A DNA stretch of 64,000 nucleotides from Oxalicibacterium flavum (GTDB lineage Bacteria; Pseudomonadota; Gammaproteobacteria; Burkholderiales; Burkholderiaceae_D), in the NCBI RefSeq assembly GCF_014635065.1, contig NZ_BMCG01000002.1:310001-374000 (forward strand). The letters are read 5' to 3'. A program made the translations under genes and the position numbers. The notes under the pieces are model-generated. The model made no database searches. It worked only from the letters and a program-made list of their open reading frames with translations, and was not told the DNA's origin. Positions within the stretch are counted from its first letter, which is position 1; the number at the start of each line of letters is the position of its first letter. Positions 37,229-43,831 of the stretch are shown here, piece after piece.

Positions 37229-37273
37229 AACAATCGCTCAAAATTGAATTCATTGTTCACTATTTAAAACAAT
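37229..37273. promoter_or_regulatory. LysR-type operator candidate between mmsA and its divergent regulator
   Basis: AACAAT (37229-37234), ATTGTT (37252-37257) and AACAAT (37268-37273) form overlapping inverted pairs in AT-rich DNA between the divergent starts. ATTGTT-N10-AACAAT fits the T-N11-A pattern of LysR sites. Confidence 0.5.
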
Positions 37274-37276
37274 ACG

Positions 37277-38221
37277 ATGAACCAGAAAAAGCATGAAGCC
37301 TTATGGGGACACATCCACTCTCTTGTGGTCCTCGAAGAAGTCGGCAGCTATACCGCGGCCGCGACGCGGCTCGGCATCAGCAAGAGCGCGGTCAGCCAAA
37401 GAGTCAGCGAACTCGAGAAGGTCGTGGGAATGTCGCTGGTTCAGCGCACCACCCGCAGCGTGCGCTTGACCGAAGCCGGACAACGCCTGGTCGATTCGAG
37501 CCGCGATTATTTCGAAGGCATCGAACGCAACTTCGTTCAGTTGCGGGATTCGTTGCGCGACCCGCGCGGAATCGTGCGCGTCACCGCTCCGGTAGCGCTG
37601 GCGCGGCAGCAGATCGTGCCACGCCTGGCGGACTTTCTACGCCGCTATCCCGATATCCGGATCGAGCTGGAACTGTCCGACCAGATCGTGGCGCTGGCCA
37701 AGGAAGGTTTCGATCTGGCGATACGCCATAGCGAAACGGTGCCGGACACGCATATCGCCTGGACGCTCTGCAAGACCGATGCCGTACTGGTCGCCACCAA
37801 ACGATATCTGATCGAGCGCGGCAACCCGCACACTCCCGAAGCGTTGAGCAATCATGATTGCCTCCATTACTTCCGGCGCGGCCAGATACCCGTCTGGTCC
37901 TTTCAAAAGGAAGGCCGCAATGCGAATCGCATCAATGTCCCCATCAACGGACCGCTCGCGACCAACAACAGCGAAGCCCTGAGGGAAGCCGCGCTTGGCG
38001 ACCTCGGCATTGCCTTGGTCCCCGACTTCTCCGCGGAAAAGGATTTACGGGAAGGCAGGCTCGTTCGCGTCCTGCCGAACTGGCGCTCGGTCGGGGCATT
38101 TGGCGGCAAACTGCATGCGGTGCGTCCGTACAGCCCTTACATTTCCAAACCCGTGCGCATATTCGTGGACTACCTGAGAGAACAATTGCGCAACGGCTTT
38201 GCAAATAAAAGCCCCACGTGA
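37277..38221 (+). CDS. LysR-family transcriptional regulator
   Basis: 314 residues. The helix-turn-helix domain lies at about 10-70 (GSYTAAATRLGISKSAVSQR, VGMSLVQRTTRSVRLTEAG). The effector domain follows, with FDLAIRHSETVPDT near 150. It is divergent from mmsA with shared inverted repeats in the 102-bp gap, so control of mmsA is likely. The sequence type resembles the many DsdC/AaeR-like regulators whose inducers are not known. Confidence 0.93.
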   Translation: MNQKKHEALWGHIHSLVVLEEVGSYTAAATRLGISKSAVSQRVSELEKVVGMSLVQRTTRSVRLTEAGQRLVDSSRDYFEGIERNFVQLRDSLRDPRGIVRVTAPVALARQQIVPRLADFLRRYPDIRIELELSDQIVALAKEGFDLAIRHSETVPDTHIAWTLCKTDAVLVATKRYLIERGNPHTPEALSNHDCLHYFRRGQIPVWSFQKEGRNANRINVPINGPLATNNSEALREAALGDLGIALVPDFSAEKDLREGRLVRVLPNWRSVGAFGGKLHAVRPYSPYISKPVRIFVDYLREQLRNGFANKSPT

Positions 38222-38224
38222 ATC

Positions 38225-38264
38225 GAGGCCGGCATCCGTGGATGCTGCCTCGCCTTTGGTTTTG
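38225..38264 (+). terminator. Probable terminator after the LysR gene
   Basis: An imperfect stem, GAGGC-GGCATCC against GGATGC-GCCTC, is followed by TTTGGTTTTG. It lies right after the stop codon at 38221. Confidence 0.5.
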
Positions 38265-38771
38265 CGCATCAACGGCATCGCGCATGTGCACTATCCTGAG
38301 CGCTGTCGCCTGTGCATGGGCCGGCTCCGGTGCGGTACGCCATTGCCATGGCGCATTGCAATGTTACCCATAATCAAGTAAAATCAAGGACTTGCCAGCT
38401 TTTAACAGAAATTGGCCCCTATCTTGCTTATCAGCATGTCATAGCCCTCGAGGCGCCGTTTCGGTGCATCGATGGACCGCACGCCGACCGGCCCTGCCGC
38501 CGATCGATTTTTCCGGCACCCGACCACCGCACCATCACCGCGAACGGTCCCGCTGCCCTCATCTGTTGCCACCCTCGCCCGCATCTGCGTCGAACCGGCA
38601 ACGCCAACCGGACCTTGCTGTCCGGAACAGCCGCTCCCGGAGCGGCACCGCCGCGCTAGCGGCGGGTTCTTGTTTCCGCGCGAAACACAGCCTCCCGGCA
38701 CGATGCCAGGGGTTCTGCCTTCTTTCGCCTCGCAGGAAACACCATTGATGTACAAGGAAGGAAAAGCAGTC
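38265..38771 (+). promoter_or_regulatory. Long structured leader upstream of the mannitol gene
   Basis: About 500 bp without a convincing gene. A promoter candidate TTGCAA-N17-TAAAAT lies at 38356-38384, predicting a leader of about 380 nt. Near its end are a perfect stem CCGCTC-CCG-GAGCGG (38631-38645) and a terminator-like stem CCGCCGC-GCTA-GCGGCGG followed by TTCTTGTTT (38648-38674). The frame is open into the downstream gene from 38472, but it has no family match and low coding character. Confidence 0.5.
38648..38674 (+). terminator. Terminator-like hairpin inside the mannitol gene leader
   Basis: A 7-bp GC-only stem with a GCTA loop is followed by G and then TTCTTGTTT. It stands about 100 bases before the coding start, the place expected for an attenuator. 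Its pairing alternatives were not computed. Confidence 0.5.
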
Positions 38772-41021
38772 ATGATCAACTTCAAAGGGAAAACCATACA
38801 CGCCGCCATCTTCGATATGGACGGCACCATGTTCGATACGGAATGCCTGCGCTTTCGCACCATCCGGGAAGCGTCGGAAGAACTGACCGGCCGCCCCATC
38901 TCCGACGAGATTCTGATGGGCTCGCTGGGACTGAGCGCAAAGAAGGCGGAAGCACTCGCCAAGGAACACAACGGCCAGGATTACCCCTACGCCGAAATCC
39001 GCCGCCGCGCCGACGAACTCGAACTTGCCTACGTGCGCACCCACGGCGTACCGATCAAGACCGGCCTGCTCGAAGTGCTGGAACGGCTGCGCAAGAGCGG
39101 CCTCGCGATGGCCGTCGCCACTTCCAGCCGCCGCGCCATTGCCGAGGAATACCTGATCAATGCCAACGTCCTCAAATACTTCGACATCACCGTCTGCGGC
39201 GACGAAGTCCGCCAGGGCAAGCCGCATCCGGAAATCTTCCTGCGCGCGGCCCACGGCCTGAGCTGCACGCCCGACACCTGCCTGATGTTCGAGGATTCGG
39301 AAAACGGCCTGCTCGCCGCCGAACAGTCGGGCGGACAAGCCATCCTGATCAAGGACATCAAATGGCCGCGCCCCGAGATTCGTTCCCGCGCCTTCCAGGG
39401 CTATGAACGGATGCAGGATTTTCTTGCCGACCTGATCGAATGCACGCCGCTGATGAGCGCGCCCAAACTGACGGAAAACTTTCCGCTGACGCTCAATCAG
39501 GAAACCGTCGGCATTCACGGCTTCGGCGCCATCGGCGGCGGCTATCTGACGCAGATCTTTTCGCACTGGGACGGCTACACGCGCCCGCGCGAAATCATCG
39601 GCGTGACCGGCGATCCCATGCTGCTCAAGCTGGTCAATGCCTTCGGCAAGTTCAGCGTGCGTTACTACGCCGCCTCCTTCGACCAGACCATCGAGAACGT
39701 GCGCCTGATCGACATGCAGGACCAGGATGCGATCTCGGACATGTACAGCGTCTCCGAGATCGTCGGAATGAGCCTGCCCGAACATGCGATCCGCCAGCAG
39801 GCCGATGCCATCGCGCGCGGCCTGATCCGCCGCTTCGAACAGCGCGGCCGTCCGCTGACGATCCTGGTGGTGCTCAACAAGATCGCCGGTGCGCGCTTCG
39901 TGCGCCGCCACGTCGAAGCCGCGCTGGCGCGCATGGTGCCGGCCGAGACCGCGCAGCAGATCATGCAGAAGACGCACTTCTCGGAAACCGTGGTCAATCG
40001 CATCGTCTCGCGCCTGACCAAGGAGGCGCTGCTGCGCCAGGTGCGCATCAAGTTCAAGATCTTCGAGCAGAACGTCGCGCAGGCGCGCGAGCAGGCCGAT
40101 GCCGTTGCGCCTGCCGCCTATGTCGCGCCGGCCACCGATATCGACCGCATCGCCGCCAAACTGCGCCAGGCCTCGCAACTTGCCAATGCGCTCGGCCAGC
40201 TGAATCTGATCCTCTTCAACAGCGAACCCGACATGCAGCTCTATGCCGAACGCGGCAGTCCGCTGCTCGAACGCCTGCGGCAAATCAGGACGGTGGCCGA
40301 CATCACGCAGATCCAGACCGTCAAGAACCGCCTGTGGAACGGCACCCATGCGGTGATCGCATGGTATGCCAGCCTGCTCGGCCACCAGACCATCGGCCAG
40401 GGCATGAGCGACGACCGCGTCACCGCGCTGGCGGCGCTATTGATCAAGACCGAGATCGAACCGGCCATGCTGAAGGAAGACCCGGAGTTACAGAGCATCC
40501 TGCCGTCCTTCATCAAGACCTTCCTCGCGCGCTGCCGCGCTTCGTTCAAGGACCCGTGCGACCGGGTCGGCCGCGACCCGTTGCGCAAGCTGCAGCGCAA
40601 GGAACGCATCCTCGGCAGCATCGATCTCGCGCACAAGTTCGGCATGCCCACGCCCATGCTCGAATATGGCGTGGCGCTTGGCATTCTCTATGCACTGCGT
40701 TCAACCGACAGCGAAGACCGCGAAATCCGCCTGATCAAGGAACTGTATGCGCGCGCGCACAATGTGAGCGCCGTCCTCGCCTATCGCGGCAATTACAACG
40801 GGCGTCCGTACGCGGGACTGGATACGCAGGCCGATGCCGAACTGATCGGTCGCATTGCAGCGCACTTCAACCAACTGCTGCGCGAACCGCAGGGTGAACA
40901 CTGGAACTGGCCGCTGACGCGTATCGAACAGCATCCGCTGTCCGCCGCCATGCACAAGAGCATGAACGAGCCGGTCGCGCCGCACGCGGTGCAAAGCGAA
41001 CCGGTGGATGCGGTGCAATAA
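38772..41021 (+). CDS. mtlD: Fusion of HAD-type phosphatase and mannitol-1-phosphate dehydrogenase
   Basis: 749 residues with two enzymes in one chain. Residues about 1-225 form a HAD phosphatase (FDMDGTMFDTE nucleophile motif, ATSS motif, GKPHPEIFLRAA, FEDSENG). Residues about 240-730 form a polyol long-chain dehydrogenase (GIHGFGAIGGGYLTQIF as NAD(P) motif; K-x4-N-x2-H catalytic signature in VKNRLWNGTHAVIAW). The same order is known in Acinetobacter MtlD, which reduces fructose-6-phosphate to mannitol-1-phosphate and then removes the phosphate for osmoprotection. I infer that function. Start ATG 38772 follows AAGGAAGG. ATG 38748 is an alternative. No mannitol transport or breakdown gene is near. 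Confidence 0.9.
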   Translation: MINFKGKTIHAAIFDMDGTMFDTECLRFRTIREASEELTGRPISDEILMGSLGLSAKKAEALAKEHNGQDYPYAEIRRRADELELAYVRTHGVPIKTGLLEVLERLRKSGLAMAVATSSRRAIAEEYLINANVLKYFDITVCGDEVRQGKPHPEIFLRAAHGLSCTPDTCLMFEDSENGLLAAEQSGGQAILIKDIKWPRPEIRSRAFQGYERMQDFLADLIECTPLMSAPKLTENFPLTLNQETVGIHGFGAIGGGYLTQIFSHWDGYTRPREIIGVTGDPMLLKLVNAFGKFSVRYYAASFDQTIENVRLIDMQDQDAISDMYSVSEIVGMSLPEHAIRQQADAIARGLIRRFEQRGRPLTILVVLNKIAGARFVRRHVEAALARMVPAETAQQIMQKTHFSETVVNRIVSRLTKEALLRQVRIKFKIFEQNVAQAREQADAVAPAAYVAPATDIDRIAAKLRQASQLANALGQLNLILFNSEPDMQLYAERGSPLLERLRQIRTVADITQIQTVKNRLWNGTHAVIAWYASLLGHQTIGQGMSDDRVTALAALLIKTEIEPAMLKEDPELQSILPSFIKTFLARCRASFKDPCDRVGRDPLRKLQRKERILGSIDLAHKFGMPTPMLEYGVALGILYALRSTDSEDREIRLIKELYARAHNVSAVLAYRGNYNGRPYAGLDTQADAELIGRIAAHFNQLLREPQGEHWNWPLTRIEQHPLSAAMHKSMNEPVAPHAVQSEPVDAVQ

Positions 41022-41045
41022 ACACCTTCCACAACGGCAAACGCC

Positions 41046-41684
41046 TCACTGGCGCTTGTCCAGCGCCATCCGCAATCCGAACAGCCACGCCATGGCGGCA
41101 AAAACCATGGCGCCCCAGGCCGGCTCCCGCATGCTGAACGCGACGACGATTGCCCCTCCGGCCATGGCCATGATGAACAGGCCAATGCCGCGTGAGCGCC
41201 ATGTGCCATAAAAATGGGTGCGCTGCACCGGCGCGCTTCCTGCCGGCTGGCGCTTCTCCCATGCCTCGAGCGCAGCCCGGAATTCGCGCAGCAGTCGTTC
41301 GCGGCTGGGCAGATCGACTGCGCTCACCAGCAAGGTGGCGCGGCCGGGCCGTACCAGCTTGAGGTAATCGTCCGTTCCCCAGGTGGACAGTTCGCCGTAG
41401 GGCACCGGCGAACGGCGCGAAAAATGCAGCGCCTCGGGCGTCACCGTCACACTGTTGCGGGTCGGGAAGCCGCGAAAGGCCATCAGCGGCGGCAGCACCA
41501 GCACCAATACCGCGGCACCCGCCGCCGCCAGGAGATCGACACGGTTGAAGACAGCGAGGGCGAACACGGTCGGCGCCAGCAGGAAAGCCAGCAGCGTGGA
41601 CAACTGGTGCCAGCGGGTATAGACACGCACCTGGATCGCGTGGTCCGCAGGCGCGGTCGGTGTACTCGGTATGGATTCCGTCAT
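41046..41684 (-). CDS. Membrane protein of unknown function
   Basis: 212 residues from ATG 41684; a frame to 41744 adds 20 unlikely residues. Two hydrophobic hairpins are visible: about 30-70 (LSTLLAFLLAPTVFALAVF, LLAAAGAAVLVLVLPPLMAF) and about 165-205 (GIGLFIMAMAGGAIVVAF, GAMVFAAMAWLFGLRMAL). Between them is a soluble part resembling a PH-like domain (VTPEALHFSRRSPVPYGEL). No family is recognised with certainty. It converges with mtlD and is divergent from the fecIRA genes. Confidence 0.75.
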   Translation of the reverse strand: MTESIPSTPTAPADHAIQVRVYTRWHQLSTLLAFLLAPTVFALAVFNRVDLLAAAGAAVLVLVLPPLMAFRGFPTRNSVTVTPEALHFSRRSPVPYGELSTWGTDDYLKLVRPGRATLLVSAVDLPSRERLLREFRAALEAWEKRQPAGSAPVQRTHFYGTWRSRGIGLFIMAMAGGAIVVAFSMREPAWGAMVFAAMAWLFGLRMALDKRQ

Positions 41685-41727
41685 GCTTCCTTCCTGCGTC
41701 GCCAGCGGCACCGCATCGATCAAATGG

Positions 41728-41742
41728 CGATAATGATATTGC
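41728..41742. promoter_or_regulatory. Weak Fur-box-like half site
   Basis: CGATAATGATATTGC matches the left half of the Fur consensus (GATAATGAT) but not the right half. It lies about 45 bases upstream of the membrane protein start. Confidence 0.3.
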
Positions 41743-41871
41743 AACTTTATCTTGCCAACAATCGATTGGACGCGAGGCTACGCCGCTCGCCTCCGGCACG
41801 ATGCAATCCCGCCGCCGCCCTGCATTGCCAAACGACCGGTGGCGGCGCATAATCCGTCGCTTAAGCTCAAG

Positions 41872-41886
41872 AGAGAATGGTTTCTA
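41872..41886. promoter_or_regulatory. Fur-box-like site upstream of fecI
   Basis: AGAGAAT-G-GTTTCTA fits the 7-1-7 Fur pattern. An ATG at 41877 lies inside it, which argues against that start for the sigma gene. Confidence 0.6.
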
Positions 41887-41930
41887 TTTACAAACCCTCT
41901 CTTCCATCCACCGGGGCACGGGAAAACAGC

Positions 41931-42488
41931 ATGATGAAGATTGGAGACGGCGCCTGCGCGACTTCGGTCGAAACCTTGTACCACGACAATCACCTCTGGC
42001 TGCAAGGCTGGCTGCGCAGAAGGCTGGGCAACGCCGCCGATGCCGCCGATCTGGCGCACGACACCTTCGTCCGTCTCATTTCCGGTTCGTCTCCCGGCCA
42101 TTTCAACACGTCGGCAGAAGCGCGCGGCTACCTGCGCACCACGGCCAAGAACCTGTGCATCAATCTGTGGCGTCGGCAGGAAATCGAACGTGCCTGGCTG
42201 GAAACGCTGGCAAGCTACCCCGATCAGGCCTATCCCTCCGCCGAACGGCAGGCCGTGGTGCTGGAAGCCCTGCACGAAATCGGCACCATGCTGTATGCGC
42301 TTCCGCCCAAGGCCTCGCGCGCCTTCCTGCTGGCGGTCGCCTGCCAGGCCACCGACGACCAGGTTGCGGCCGAACTCGGGGTATCGAGCCGCATGGTGCG
42401 CAAGTACGTGGCGCAGGCCATGCTCGGCTGTCTCAAGCTGCGCGCACGGCAGACAGTGGCGGAACTGCGCCAGGAGCATGAAATCTGA
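41931..42488 (+). CDS. fecI: FecI-type ECF sigma factor of the ferric-citrate-like system
   Basis: 185 residues from ATG 41931; a second ATG follows at once. Region 2 has NHLWLQGWLRRRLGN and DLAHDTFVRLIS. Region 4 has ATDDQVAAELGVSSRMVRKY. It heads the order fecI-fecR-fecA. The frame extends to 41877 through the Fur-box-like site, so the downstream start is used. It is paralogous to the HHGWL-type sigma factors in the left part of the window. Confidence 0.92.
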   Translation: MMKIGDGACATSVETLYHDNHLWLQGWLRRRLGNAADAADLAHDTFVRLISGSSPGHFNTSAEARGYLRTTAKNLCINLWRRQEIERAWLETLASYPDQAYPSAERQAVVLEALHEIGTMLYALPPKASRAFLLAVACQATDDQVAAELGVSSRMVRKYVAQAMLGCLKLRARQTVAELRQEHEI

Positions 42489-42533
42489 CGCTGCCTCGCA
42501 GGCATCTCGATGCCTTGTCGTTCACCGATACAC

Positions 42534-43532
42534 ATGAGTCTTTCCTCCACCACCACGCTCGACGAGCTTTCCCACACCACGCTGGAACAGGCGGCGGAAT
42601 GGTATGCCCTGCTGCGCTCGGGCGATGCCAGCGAACAAGACAGATCGCGCTGGCAGGCATGGCTGCACACAAGCAATGAACACCGTGCCGCATGGCGCCA
42701 TGTGGAAGACATCAGCCGCAGCTTCGCTCCCCTGCAGGACACACTGGACCCGCGTACAACGGCCGGCAATCTGTTCGCCGCCAATGCCCGCCTGCGCCAG
42801 CGCCGCCGCACGCTGTTGAGCGTGGGCGTACTGGCCGGCACCGGCGTGCTGGGCTGGGCGGCGTGGCGGCATGCGCTGCTGCCGGACACCATGCTGGCAT
42901 GGACCGCGGATCACCGCAGCGCCACCGGCGAACAACGCGAGGTCACGCTGCCCGACGGCACCCAGGTCCGGCTCAACACCGCCAGCGCCTTCAATGTGGA
43001 TTACAGCGCGACCCTGCGTCGCATCGTCCTGCTGGAAGGAGAAATATTCGTTAGCACCGCGACCGATGCGCAACGCCCTTTCGTGGTCGATACGGATCAG
43101 GGGCGGCTGCGCGCGCTCGGCACGCGCTTCAATGCGCACCGCATCGAGGATGAAACCCGGCTGGCCGTCTATCAGGGTGCAGTCGAGGTACGCCCGGCGG
43201 AGAGCGGCAACGCCGCCGTCGTCCGCTCCGGCTGGCAAACCCGGTTCACGCGCGATGGCATGGCGGCGCCAAGTGCACACAATATCGAAGAGCCGGCATG
43301 GACACGCGGCATCCTGATTGCAGACGACCTGCCGCTACGCGACGTGGTACGCGAACTGCGTCGCTATCGCAGGGGGCATATCGGCCTGGACGACAGCGTT
43401 GCCGACCTGAAAGTCTATGGCAACCTGCCGCTGCACGACACCGACCGTGCTCTGCTCATGCTCACCACTGCGCTGCCGGTCCAGTTGCGCGAGACCTTTC
43501 CATGGTGGATCAGCCTCGAGGCACGGCGCTAG
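42534..43532 (+). CDS. fecR: FecR-family regulator of the ferric-citrate-like system
   Basis: 332 residues from ATG 42534; an upstream start at 42510 is possible. The cytoplasmic domain at about 15-65 has AAEWYALLRSGDAS and HRAAWRHVEDISRSF. The membrane helix lies at about 90-107. The periplasmic FecR core has SATGEQREVTLPDGTQVRLN and RALGTRFNAHRIED, and the C-terminal STN-like part has LDDSVADLKVYGNLPLHD. It follows fecI by 45 nt and precedes fecA by about 300 nt. It relays the ligand signal from FecA to FecI. Confidence 0.92.
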   Translation: MSLSSTTTLDELSHTTLEQAAEWYALLRSGDASEQDRSRWQAWLHTSNEHRAAWRHVEDISRSFAPLQDTLDPRTTAGNLFAANARLRQRRRTLLSVGVLAGTGVLGWAAWRHALLPDTMLAWTADHRSATGEQREVTLPDGTQVRLNTASAFNVDYSATLRRIVLLEGEIFVSTATDAQRPFVVDTDQGRLRALGTRFNAHRIEDETRLAVYQGAVEVRPAESGNAAVVRSGWQTRFTRDGMAAPSAHNIEEPAWTRGILIADDLPLRDVVRELRRYRRGHIGLDDSVADLKVYGNLPLHDTDRALLMLTTALPVQLRETFPWWISLEARR

Positions 43533-43642
43533 AGGTTCGGTACCGACCGTGTCCTTCGCTCCCTCGCCGCCATGAGCATCGCTTCCTTCTCTGCCCGTTT
43601 TCCTTTCCAATCAAAGACTTATCGGATTTTCTGCAAAAAGAT

Positions 43643-43669
43643 GAAAAAAGCGGTTCCGGGTTTTGTCCT
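43643..43669 (+). promoter_or_regulatory. Candidate FecI-dependent promoter of fecA
   Basis: TGTCCT (43664-43669) matches the -10 element known for E. coli fecA, and an A-rich GAAAAA element stands 15 bases upstream in the -35 region. The 299-bp fecR-fecA gap has no gene, and this is its only sigma-like element I could find. The -35 match is weak. Confidence 0.4.
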
Positions 43670-43831
43670 CTCGCTGGTTTTACCCGATGAGAGAAGCATC
43701 ATCATCGCTCACGTAGCCACCCACGTATGATCCGTACCCGATAGACGGCAGGTCATGTCCAGGCAGCCAGACAGATGGCGTGATGAACATCTTCACGACC
43801 CATTGCCCATACTCTGCCGGAGGAACCATTC

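Noticed and set aside
38472-38771. N-terminal extension of the mannitol fusion protein
   Set aside because: The added residues are Pro/Arg/Thr-rich, run through two perfect hairpins and match nothing. A good ribosome site lies before 38772.
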